DNA of 12,770 nt, from NCBI GenBank assembly GCA_949957035.1, contig CATLIP010000041.1, positions 1 to 12,770 on the forward strand. Reading direction: 5' to 3'. Of the stretch, positions 1 to 6,066 are shown piece by piece. The notes beneath the pieces are model-generated. The model was not told the origin of the DNA. It worked only from the letters and a program-made list of their open reading frames with translations, and did no database searches. A program made the position numbers and the translations under genes. How positions within the stretch are numbered: position 1 is the first letter of the stretch; each line of letters begins with the position of its first letter. The stretch is from an uncultured Lachnospiraceae bacterium (GTDB taxonomy: Bacteria; Bacillota_A; Clostridia; Lachnospirales; Lachnospiraceae).

Positions 1-106
1 TCAGTATCTCTAGCTTCGTTCCAACTTCCTTCAATGCTGAGTTATACAGGAACATAATAGTCTTCCAACTGTCTACATCCTCATAATTCTTTATTGCATT
101 CTCCAT
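1..106 (-). CDS. RelQ-like small alarmone (p)ppGpp synthetase, N-terminal fragment
   Basis: Only the first 35 codons are in the window; the rest lies beyond the left edge. The protein begins MENAIKNYEDVDSWKTIMF and continues to ...KEVGTKLEIL. This matches the N-terminus of small alarmone synthetases of the RelQ/YjbM type (GTP pyrophosphokinase), which transfer pyrophosphate from ATP to GTP or GDP to make (p)ppGpp in the cytosol. The start is the ATG at 106, preceded by AGGAGAG at a 7-nt spacing, and a promoter lies just upstream. The catalytic residues are outside the window, so the family call rests on the N-terminal sequence alone and is from memory of the family. A different alarmone synthetase subgroup is possible. 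Confidence 0.7.
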   Translation of the reverse strand, partial: MENAIKNYEDVDSWKTIMFLYNSALKEVGTKLEIL

Positions 107-152
107 ATAGTATCTCTCCTCTCATACCGAAGAGTTAATTCGTACTGTCCTT

Positions 153-181
153 AGTATACCATATGAATCAAGGTATGTCAT
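153..181 (-). promoter_or_regulatory. Sigma-A-type promoter of the RelQ-like gene
   Basis: On the minus strand, ATGACA (-35, five of six consensus) is followed by a 17-nt spacer and TATACT (-10). It gives a leader of about 40 nt before the ATG at 106. The match is by eye; spacing and position both fit. Confidence 0.65.
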
Positions 182-255
182 GAAATTCACATTTATTTAA
201 GAAAGTGGTTACATTTGTAAATTATCTTAAAAATCATCAAGAAAAAACAGATACG

Positions 256-780
256 TTAGAATTCTATCCCCTGCCTCGCTGAACGCCCTAAATCGAACTG
301 ATGCTTGACCTTCCGGATTTCCGTGGCATAGTCCGCCATCTCAAGCAGGCTGTCCGTGACCTCATGGCCCGTCATTACGATTTCTAAGCCTCTCGGCTTA
401 TGCTGAATGAAACTGATTAGTTTCTCTTCACTGATCACGTCCAACTGCAAGGCACACAATACTTCATCCAACAGAAGCATATCGAAAGGCCCGCAGAACT
501 TTATAATCTCATCCAAGGCCTTATTATTGTAATGGCGAAGTTCTGCCCGTTCGTCACGGTTCATATTGCTTACGAACTTCACCTGCTTTCTCCCCGGCAG
601 ACAGGTAACATTAGGGAGCGCTTCGAGCACCTTTCTCTCACTGGAAGAGTTGTCCTTTAGGAACTGGAACACCAGCACCTTTAGCCCCGCTCCTACAGCC
701 CGCACGGCAAGCCCGACGGCTGCGGTGGTCTTTCCCTTCCCATCTCCATAGTATACATGTATCCTTCCTGTTCCAATCAT
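256..780 (-). CDS. cobO: Cob(I)alamin adenosyltransferase, BtuR/CobA/CobO family
   Basis: This enzyme transfers the 5'-deoxyadenosyl group of ATP to cob(I)alamin or cob(I)yrinic acid diamide, forming the adenosyl form of vitamin B12 in the cytosol. Visible family marks: a P-loop GDGKGKT at residues 12-18, then an LLLDEV segment, then MTGHEV, and the typical C-terminus VKHQFDLGRSARQGIEF. Length is 174 residues from the ATG at 780, usual for BtuR-type enzymes. The frame stays open to a TTG at 837, but that start is unlikely: a good promoter lies between 805 and 833, and family members start just before the P-loop. GGGG lies 8 nt before the ATG. No other cobalamin genes are nearby, so a salvage role is plausible. 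After the stop there is a run of six T on the minus strand but no convincing stem. Confidence 0.9.
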   Translation of the reverse strand: MIGTGRIHVYYGDGKGKTTAAVGLAVRAVGAGLKVLVFQFLKDNSSSERKVLEALPNVTCLPGRKQVKFVSNMNRDERAELRHYNNKALDEIIKFCGPFDMLLLDEVLCALQLDVISEEKLISFIQHKPRGLEIVMTGHEVTDSLLEMADYATEIRKVKHQFDLGRSARQGIEF

Positions 781-804
781 CCAATCATCCCCGCTTTCAT
801 AGTT

Positions 805-833
805 ATTATAATCCCTCTTCCCGGATTTGTATA
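805..833 (-). promoter_or_regulatory. Probable promoter of the cobalamin adenosyltransferase gene
   Basis: On the minus strand, TATACA (-35, four of six) is followed by 17 nt and a perfect TATAAT. The predicted transcript starts about 18 nt before the ATG at 780. This argues against the upstream TTG start. Confidence 0.5.
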
Positions 834-851
834 GCAAAGATTTGAAACCTC

Positions 852-880
852 TTTACAGCCGCATGAAAAACAGCTATACT
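852..880 (+). promoter_or_regulatory. Sigma-A-type promoter of the 87-residue protein gene
   Basis: TTTACA (-35), a 17-nt spacer, and TATACT (-10), 33 nt before the ATG at 914. It is divergent from the adenosyltransferase promoter, with 18 bp between the two -35 elements. Confidence 0.7.
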
Positions 881-913
881 TGTCATGATATTTTAAGGAA
901 ATGAGGTACGCTT

Positions 914-1177
914 ATGTTTCGTTTATGGGGAAAAGAATTCAAGGATAACAGAATGGTCCGGGACACCGTCGTCTGTGATGATACGGACGATACCCGGACA
1001 CATAAGATTTTTAACGCATTAGACGCTATATGCTACGAATTCGATCTGAGCAAACCAATCTGGCTGGATGCGACGATTGACGAATTTAAGCGTCATGACA
1101 AGACACGGTTTACACAGGATAATTTCGTGGACATGATTGATTTCGACTATCTTGAAATCCATATTATTGAGGAATGA
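914..1177 (+). CDS. Conserved-looking small acidic protein of unknown function
   Basis: An 87-residue protein with no signal peptide, no membrane segment and many Asp/Glu residues, including a CDDTDDTRTH stretch at about residues 21-30. Other recognisable stretches are PIWLDATIDEFKRHDKTRF and the end FDYLEIHIIEE. Reality is supported by a strong promoter, a GAGG ribosome site 7 nt before the ATG, and consistent coding character. I recall similar uncharacterised proteins in Lachnospiraceae but can name no function. It is transcribed alone, divergent from the adenosyltransferase, and its stop is only 7 bp from the end of the convergent ABC permease gene. Confidence 0.8.
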   Translation: MFRLWGKEFKDNRMVRDTVVCDDTDDTRTHKIFNALDAICYEFDLSKPIWLDATIDEFKRHDKTRFTQDNFVDMIDFDYLEIHIIEE

Positions 1178-1184
1178 GGATTCA

Positions 1185-2591
1185 CTACTCGTTCCGGATC
1201 GCCGCAAGCGGGCTAAGCTTCATAGCGCGCAGCGCCGGGAAATATCCTGCAATCACACCCACCAGCATCGCGAATCCCATGGACAGCAGCACCAGCCACA
1301 CAGGGATATAAGAAATATTCCCGTCAAATCCCATTGCCGCCCCATTTCCGGTGAGGAAATTGATGACCGACGACATCAGGAAGCTCAAGACATTTCCAAT
1401 CGCACCGCCCATGAGTCCGATAAACGCCGCTTCCAGCAGGAACATCTGCTTAATATTCTTCAGGCTGCAACCCAGTACCTTGATGACGCCAATCTCCTTG
1501 GTCCGTTCGTAGATGGACATCATCATCGTATTGGCGATTCCGATAGCCGCAACAAACAGGGAGACCGCTCCGATTCCGCCCAGCACTGCCTGAATAATGG
1601 CAAACTGGCTCTTCATACTGTTCAGGTATTCCGCATTCGTCTCCACATTGTAGCCCATTTCACGGATCGCTGCCGCTACTGCATCGACATTTTCAATATC
1701 GTCTACATTGACCTGGGCGTAAGAATAGCAGAATTCCTTATACGGTTTTCCCGATTTTGTAGTCGGCTGTCCCGGAATTACCCTTCCGGAAAATTCTTTC
1801 TTCAAAATCTGTTTCAATGTATCCAAATCGCAGTAAATATAATAATAATTGGCATTATACTCCTCCGGTCCGCCTTCTACCATACCACTGGCTCTTACCA
1901 CATGTTTCTGCACAGTCTTGGACTTTGCCATCTGTTCTCCACTCTCATCGCTTCCCATATCCATTCCACTTCCCATACTATTATAGTATCCGTCCTGATC
2001 CAGAATCAAGAAAATGGAGTCATGAAGGAAATCAATATCCGGCACCTCCATGGTATCATAATAGCTGTTTCCCGTTCCCTTCTCATAGAACATCGTAGGG
2101 ATTCCGTTACCGTATACCAATTCCAGCGTGCTGCCCCCAGATGTCGGAAGCGTACCTTCCCCCAGCGGAATATTTTTTGCCGCCAGCCCCTCCGGGGTCA
2201 TGCCCACAAGCTGTCCAGAGCCCTCGTATTTGCCTTTTATCATGTTCACCCACATCTCATATACCGGAGAAGCGATAGTCACATGCTCTACCTGGGCAAG
2301 CTCTCCAATTGCACGGTCGTTAATATATTTCTTCGATTCTTCACCGTCTTCGCCGCCGGACGAATAGGAGAACATAGAGTCGCCGGCTCCGGCTCCCGTT
2401 ACCTTGATACTGGTCAGACCGCCGGAGCTTTCCACCTCCCGGTAGAGAGACTCCTGCAGCCCCAGCCCCAGCGAAATCATGACGACGATGGACGCTGTAC
2501 CAATAATCACTCCGAGGACAGTCAGAAAGGTTCGAAGTTTCCTCCGCTTTAGATTGCTACCGCTCATCCTCAGAAGATCTATCCAGCTCAT
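1185..2591 (-). CDS. ABC transporter permease, MacB/FtsX type
   Basis: Membrane subunit of a type VII (MacB-like) ABC system; such proteins work in export or mechanotransmission rather than classic import. The layout is typical: one N-terminal helix (about residues 20-43 of 468), a large extracytoplasmic domain, then three C-terminal helices (about 331-355, 383-413, 429-453). The family stretch SIYERTKEIGVIKVLG follows the second helix. The start is the ATG at 2591, chosen because GAGGAGGAG lies 7 nt upstream; an in-frame ATG at 2612 would put that ribosome site inside the gene. The frame overlaps the preceding gene by 35 nt, implying translational coupling. The outer domain carries a Met/Gly/Asp/Ser-rich insertion (NSMGSGMDMG, coded at 1953-1982) resembling a motif in the partner protein. 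Substrate unknown. Confidence 0.88.
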   Translation of the reverse strand: MSWIDLLRMSGSNLKRRKLRTFLTVLGVIIGTASIVVMISLGLGLQESLYREVESSGGLTSIKVTGAGAGDSMFSYSSGGEDGEESKKYINDRAIGELAQVEHVTIASPVYEMWVNMIKGKYEGSGQLVGMTPEGLAAKNIPLGEGTLPTSGGSTLELVYGNGIPTMFYEKGTGNSYYDTMEVPDIDFLHDSIFLILDQDGYYNSMGSGMDMGSDESGEQMAKSKTVQKHVVRASGMVEGGPEEYNANYYYIYCDLDTLKQILKKEFSGRVIPGQPTTKSGKPYKEFCYSYAQVNVDDIENVDAVAAAIREMGYNVETNAEYLNSMKSQFAIIQAVLGGIGAVSLFVAAIGIANTMMMSIYERTKEIGVIKVLGCSLKNIKQMFLLEAAFIGLMGGAIGNVLSFLMSSVINFLTGNGAAMGFDGNISYIPVWLVLLSMGFAMLVGVIAGYFPALRAMKLSPLAAIRNE

Positions 2592-4113
2592 CCAGTAACT
2601 CCTCCTCTTCATTCAATCTCTGCCGTTTCTTTCTCTTCTTTCTGACAACTACAATGATAATAATCACCAGAACAATCCCTGCGATGACTGCCACCGGAAT
2701 CACCGGAAATCCTTTTTCCTCTTCCGGCATATCCATGCCTGACATCATGGACATATCTTCCATCATCTCCATGACTTCAATCTGCAGTTCCTTCGTAGTC
2801 GTAGAAAGCTTGCCTGCTTCGTCTTCATAACTCACCGTCATGGTTACATTGGCCGGTCCTGCCGTTGCCTGCGCGCCTTCCAGCATCGCGTCAATCGAGG
2901 CTGTTGCACCAGACTCTACATTGCCCAGAAATACCTCTTCCTTCTTGATGCAGGCTCCCTCGAAGGTAGCCTTGACATTATAGAGCTTAATCCTTCCCAA
3001 ATTATAGAGGTTACACATAACATTCGCCTCGTCGCCTACGGAAATACTCTCTGGGCTAATCTCAAAGTCGCTGAACTCAAACCTTGCATCCTGCTTTACC
3101 GGAATGGAGATACTGGATGCGGCGTCAATCTGCGCGCCGTCGTTATCCTCGTATTTCATGGACAAATCCACACTGTAGGGTTTCTGCAGCAAATCCGCCT
3201 TGGCATTGAGCTGAATGGAAATATCCGCCGCTCCGTTTGCCTTGATTCCATCCAGATAAATAGAACTGGAGCCTGACGACGGAAGGAACGCCGGCGCTAC
3301 GGTCTGGGCGTCAGTACCTTCCGTAGGCGCGCTTAAGTCAAAGAGCATATTGCGTACCCTCGTAGCCTTGGACGTATTCTTCAGATGAATGGTCAGGGTA
3401 AAATTATCTCCTGCGCGCACCTCCGCCGGTTCCGTCTTAAATCCAGTGACAATCACTCTCGGTACAGAAGTTGACCCCTCTGAACCGGAACCGCCTCCGC
3501 CGCTGAAAGAAGCGCCACCATTGCTGAATCCGCCTGCGTCTACCGACGGGAAGTCCATTCCATCTCCTGTTATCTGGTCGTCCGGATTGGGGATTGGGGT
3601 TTTATCTGCCGGCGGGTCCGGGATTTCTGCCGGTTTTGCAGTCGTGTTTGCGTAAAACTTCTGTGAAACCACCGCATCCGGTTCTCCCTGTACGTATACG
3701 TTAAACTGTAAGGTGTGCCTTGACGTAGTAACATCTTCTCTCTGGGTAAATTCAAAGGAAACTGCCTGCGACTCACCGTTTTTTATATTCAATTCCCTTG
3801 CGTAGCTCTGATATTCCGTATTAAAAGGCCATTCTTCATTCTTATCCCCAAGGCTTGGGGATAAGACGGCGTCGGTCAAATCTACGCCGGAATTATTATG
3901 TACAATCAACGTCCAAGTCGTGGATTTTCCTGCCTCAAATGTGGGCACCCTGTTCTCCTCAGATGCAATTGAGATGCCGCTTGCACGCTTCGTTTCCACA
4001 GACGTATTTTCTACCGTCTGTACCTCTTCTGCCTGTACCTTCTCCGGCATCATCACCGTCACCGACAGCGCCGCCAAACATACTCCCGCCAGAAGCCTTC
4101 TTAATCTTTTCAT
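2557..4113 (-). CDS. Secreted, membrane-anchored multi-domain partner of the MacB-like ABC transporter (COG1361/CARDB-like)
   Basis: A 518-residue extracytoplasmic protein. Residues 1-28 form a signal peptide ending VQA. Three beta-rich repeats resembling COG1361/CARDB/NEW3-type modules follow at about 45-155, 216-340 and 344-447; the first two are separated by a Pro- then Gly/Ser-rich linker (160-215). A neck at 448-462 has eight methionines in fifteen residues. A single helix (471-490) and a basic then acidic tail (RKKRKKR, then Glu/Asp-rich) anchor it with the C-terminus inside. Such proteins lie next to MacB-like ATPase and permease genes in Clostridia and may stand in for the MacA adaptor; that role is inference. 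GGAGG lies 9 nt before the ATG. The start overlaps the ATPase stop by 4 nt (ATGA), and the 3' end overlaps the permease gene. Confidence 0.85.
   Translation of the reverse strand: MKRLRRLLAGVCLAALSVTVMMPEKVQAEEVQTVENTSVETKRASGISIASEENRVPTFEAGKSTTWTLIVHNNSGVDLTDAVLSPSLGDKNEEWPFNTEYQSYARELNIKNGESQAVSFEFTQREDVTTSRHTLQFNVYVQGEPDAVVSQKFYANTTAKPAEIPDPPADKTPIPNPDDQITGDGMDFPSVDAGGFSNGGASFSGGGGSGSEGSTSVPRVIVTGFKTEPAEVRAGDNFTLTIHLKNTSKATRVRNMLFDLSAPTEGTDAQTVAPAFLPSSGSSSIYLDGIKANGAADISIQLNAKADLLQKPYSVDLSMKYEDNDGAQIDAASSISIPVKQDARFEFSDFEISPESISVGDEANVMCNLYNLGRIKLYNVKATFEGACIKKEEVFLGNVESGATASIDAMLEGAQATAGPANVTMTVSYEDEAGKLSTTTKELQIEVMEMMEDMSMMSGMDMPEEEKGFPVIPVAVIAGIVLVIIIIVVVRKKRKKRQRLNEEEELLDELDRSSEDER
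3840..3866. repeat. Perfect inverted repeat, 13-bp arms with a 1-bp centre, inside a coding region
   Basis: The arms are TCTTATCCCCAAG and its exact complement CTTGGGGATAAGA, separated by a single G. It lies in the gene of the anchored ABC partner, over codons 83-91 (VLSPSLGDK). It could fold as a strong mRNA hairpin. No T-run follows on either strand, so it is not a standard terminator. Confidence 0.85.
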
Positions 4114-4829
4114 CCTTTCAGTCCTCCCTGTAATGCAATCTTCCGGTTATCTTCAATCTTAAGAATCTTTCCGTCCCGGATATGAAAGACTCTGTCCGCA
4201 TATGTAGCCAGATGTGCGTCATGTGTAACCATGACAAGCGTTTTATTCTGCTTGCGCACCACCTGCTGCATCAGCTGCATGACCTCCTCTGATGTGTGGG
4301 AATCCAGATTCCCGGTCGGCTCATCCGCAAATATAATCTTGGGGTCCACTACCAGCGCTCTCGCAACGCCCACCCGCTGCTGCTGACCGCCCGACATCTG
4401 GTTTGGCAGATGCTTCTTATGCTTCTTAAGCTTCACCAAATCAAGCATCTTATCCGCCTTACGCATCCGCACATCCCGCGGGACGCCCCTGAAACTTAAG
4501 GGTAACGCCACATTCTCCACAGCGTTCATAGTTCCAAGAAGATGGAAGGACTGGAAAATAAATCCTACATTGTCCCGCCTAAACCGCACCAGCTGCTCTT
4601 CTGTCAGATTCTCAATGTGCTGCCCCGCAATTACCACACTGCCCTTGGTAGGTTTTTCAAGTCCCGCAAGCATATTCAAAAGCGTAGACTTCCCGGACCC
4701 CGACGTACCCACGATTGCACAAAATTCTCCCTTAAAAATCTCGAACCCTACTCCGTCCAACGCGCGCACGACCTCGTCGCCTACCCGGTACAACTTATAA
4801 AGACTTTTTACTTCTATTACTTTGTCCAT
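4110..4829 (-). CDS. ABC transporter ATP-binding protein, MacB/LolD family
   Basis: Cytosolic nucleotide-binding subunit that powers the MacB-like permease in the same operon. Seen in its 239 residues: Walker A GTSGSGKS (41-48), Q-loop glutamine 93 in IFQSFHLL, signature MSGGQQQR (145-152; Met replaces the usual Leu, common in this family), Walker B IIFADE (165-170), D-loop GNLDS, and H-loop His203 in VTHD. FQSFHLL and the short full-length ATPase layout are typical of LolD/MacB/YknY-type proteins. All catalytic motifs are intact. The start at 4829 has AGGAGG 5 nt upstream. It is the first gene of the operon; its stop overlaps the next start as ATGA. Confidence 0.95.
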   Translation of the reverse strand: MDKVIEVKSLYKLYRVGDEVVRALDGVGFEIFKGEFCAIVGTSGSGKSTLLNMLAGLEKPTKGSVVIAGQHIENLTEEQLVRFRRDNVGFIFQSFHLLGTMNAVENVALPLSFRGVPRDVRMRKADKMLDLVKLKKHKKHLPNQMSGGQQQRVGVARALVVDPKIIFADEPTGNLDSHTSEEVMQLMQQVVRKQNKTLVMVTHDAHLATYADRVFHIRDGKILKIEDNRKIALQGGLKG

Positions 4830-4855
4830 AGATTCCTCCTAGCATATCTTTCATC

Positions 4856-4885
4856 ATTATAAGTCTGAAATCCAAACATTTTCGA
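4856..4885 (-). promoter_or_regulatory. Possible promoter of the ABC transporter operon
   Basis: A perfect TATAAT (-10) on the minus strand lies 26 nt upstream of the ATPase start, with TCGAAA (four of six) 18 nt before it. The weak -35 suggests either an activator-dependent promoter or a misplaced call; only the -10 is convincing. Confidence 0.4.
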
Positions 4886-4909
4886 TAGAAATTATGAATT
4901 TTTTCTTAA

Positions 4910-4936
4910 TTTGGAAAAATGATTGCTTTTTCCGAA
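4910..4936. repeat. Dyad TTTGGAAAAA / TTTTTCCGAAA in the ABC operon-tRNA intergenic region
   Basis: GGAAAAA, a 7-nt loop and TTTTTCC pair perfectly, and the stem extends outward by three further pairs including a T-G wobble. The right arm covers the -35 of the tRNA promoter and lies upstream of the ABC operon promoter. It could be an operator or chance A/T symmetry. Confidence 0.4.
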
Positions 4937-4951
4937 AAGAGATGCTATAAT
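4923..4951 (+). promoter_or_regulatory. Promoter of tRNA-Gly
   Basis: TTGCTT, a 17-nt spacer and a perfect TATAAT end 9 nt before the first tRNA base, giving a very short 5' leader, as expected for a single tRNA gene. Confidence 0.75.
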
Positions 4952-4960
4952 CATTGACAT

Positions 4961-5031
4961 GCAGATATAGTTCATTGGTAGAATGCTAGCTTCCCAAGCT
5001 GGAGAGGCGGGTTCGATTCCCGTTATCTGCT
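4961..5031 (+). tRNA. tRNA-Gly, anticodon CCC
   Basis: All four arms fold. The 7-bp acceptor stem GCAGATA/TATCTGC is perfect, followed by discriminator base T. The D-arm contains TTCATTGGTAGAA. The anticodon stem is CTAGC/GCTGG (one T-G pair) around the loop TTCCCAA, giving CCC at 4993-4995. The T-arm holds GGTTCGATTCC. CCA is not encoded. It reads the GGG codon, which a UCC glycine tRNA can also read by wobble. It is a single-gene unit with its own promoter and terminator. Confidence 0.93.
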
Positions 5032-5041
5032 TCTTACTACG

Positions 5042-5073
5042 AGCTAAGAATATTATTTATTCTTAGCTTTTTT
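5042..5073 (+). terminator. Rho-independent terminator of tRNA-Gly
   Basis: An 11-bp perfect stem (AGCTAAGAATA / TATTCTTAGCT) with a 5-nt loop, followed directly by a run of T, 10 nt after the tRNA end. Confidence 0.9.
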
Positions 5074-5243
5074 GATATAGTCTTTCTATTCCAAATGTTC
5101 TTTTTTAACCATTATAGCATCTTTTTTCATAATAGCAACCTTACTTTGCATTTCGCCAAAATTTCTCAGATATTTTTAAATTTAGATTCCGAACGACGCC
5201 TTTCTCTATTGAAAATATTGTTTTCTTGTAAGAAACTGCCAAC
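5074..5243. other. AT-rich intergenic region without a gene
   Basis: No credible reading frame is seen on either strand. It holds a leftward promoter-like sequence at 5111-5138 (see findings) and otherwise only A/T-rich DNA before the promoter of the plus-strand operon. Confidence 0.6.
5111..5138 (-). promoter_or_regulatory. Orphan promoter-like sequence pointing at the tRNA-Gly gene
   Basis: On the minus strand, TTGCTA, a 16-nt spacer and a perfect TATAAT. No gene follows: the nearest frame is only eight codons. A transcript would run antisense into the tRNA terminator and tRNA. Chance in AT-rich DNA is quite possible. Confidence 0.3.
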
Positions 5244-5272
5244 TTGTCAGAAATCAATATGTGTCGTATAAT
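5244..5272 (+). promoter_or_regulatory. Promoter of the TelA/VWA operon
   Basis: TTGTCA (five of six), exactly 17 nt, then a perfect TATAAT. The predicted start is near 5279, giving a leader of about 44 nt ending in the GGGAGGGG ribosome site. Confidence 0.75.
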
Positions 5273-5322
5273 GTAGAATATATGTTACTGCTTATATACT
5301 TAAGCAAAATGGGAGGGGATGT

Positions 5323-6054
5323 ATGAAAAAATATCTAAAATTAATCTTAGCCAATCTATCCATCGCGGCCGCTGCCGTCGTCTTGTATTCTCCGGGACTG
5401 ATAAATCTGCGGCTGTCAGATTACAGTATTTTTCGGGCGGGAATGTCCATCATCGCGGCTCTTCTCCTCATATTAGCCTTCTTTCTGATTAATATTCGAC
5501 TTCTCAAGGAGCCTGACCGAAAACCCGTCATGGAAGACGACGTCCACGACCTTGACAAAGCCAAGGATATTCTCAGAAGCCACTGGGAAGGGAAATATTT
5601 CGGCAGTCTGGCAAGGACAGCTTCCGAGCAGCTTGACCGCATCTTTCAGTGCAGACAGCGGCTTTCACAAATCCTGGCCCAAAAATTTACCCGGGGAACC
5701 TTAAGCTTTGAGAAATTTGACAGCGTTGCGGCGGCGGCAGAATCCTCTGCCATCAAAAATGTAGTTGTGATGGCAAATCGAATGCGGCTCTTTGATGAAA
5801 AAGAATATGGCAGGCTGACGCATTACCGAGAGGACGACATCCCCGATGACATTCAGGAAGAACAATTAAGGCTGTATCAGAAGAATTTTGACAATGTCCG
5901 CTCGACCATAGCCCACAATGAAAAGATTCTTCTGAAATTAGACGCATTGGCAATGGAAATCTCCCAAGCCTCCTCCGGGGAGGATACAGCTCTGAATAAT
6001 GAACTGATTGGTGAAATCGAACGCCTCATTGACGAAACAAAGTATTACGAGTAG
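5323..6054 (+). CDS. Two-helix membrane protein with cytosolic helical region, first gene of the TelA operon (XpaC-like position)
   Basis: A 243-residue protein. Two hydrophobic segments, about residues 5-28 and 38-60, form a short hairpin, followed by a charged, mostly helical region with probable coiled coil near 185-235. The start at 5323 has GGGAGGGG 4 nt upstream. It is first in an operon with a VWA protein and a TelA protein. In many Firmicutes TelA is paired with XpaC-type membrane proteins (5-bromo-4-chloroindolyl phosphate hydrolysis family), and this protein has the same layout and position. I cannot confirm homology by eye, so no symbol is given. Likely role (inference): membrane-bound subunit that recruits TelA. 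Its stop codon overlaps the ribosome site of the next gene. Confidence 0.8.
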   Translation: MKKYLKLILANLSIAAAAVVLYSPGLINLRLSDYSIFRAGMSIIAALLLILAFFLINIRLLKEPDRKPVMEDDVHDLDKAKDILRSHWEGKYFGSLARTASEQLDRIFQCRQRLSQILAQKFTRGTLSFEKFDSVAAAAESSAIKNVVVMANRMRLFDEKEYGRLTHYREDDIPDDIQEEQLRLYQKNFDNVRSTIAHNEKILLKLDALAMEISQASSGEDTALNNELIGEIERLIDETKYYE

Positions 6055-6066
6055 GAGGACTACATA

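Noticed and set aside
196..231. AT-rich imperfect hairpin (TTTAAGA / TCTTAAA with inner TTACA / TGTAA)
   Set aside because: The two stems are out of register, very AT-rich and have no T-run; not a convincing terminator or operator.
781..837. Upstream TTG start extending the adenosyltransferase by 19 residues
   Set aside because: A promoter lies within this stretch, the extension is unlike BtuR-family N-termini, and the ATG at 780 is better placed.
1137..2552. Long plus-strand open frame of 471 codons
   Set aside because: It lies opposite the MacB-type permease, has low-complexity His/Arg-rich composition and no family resemblance; it is a shadow of the real gene.
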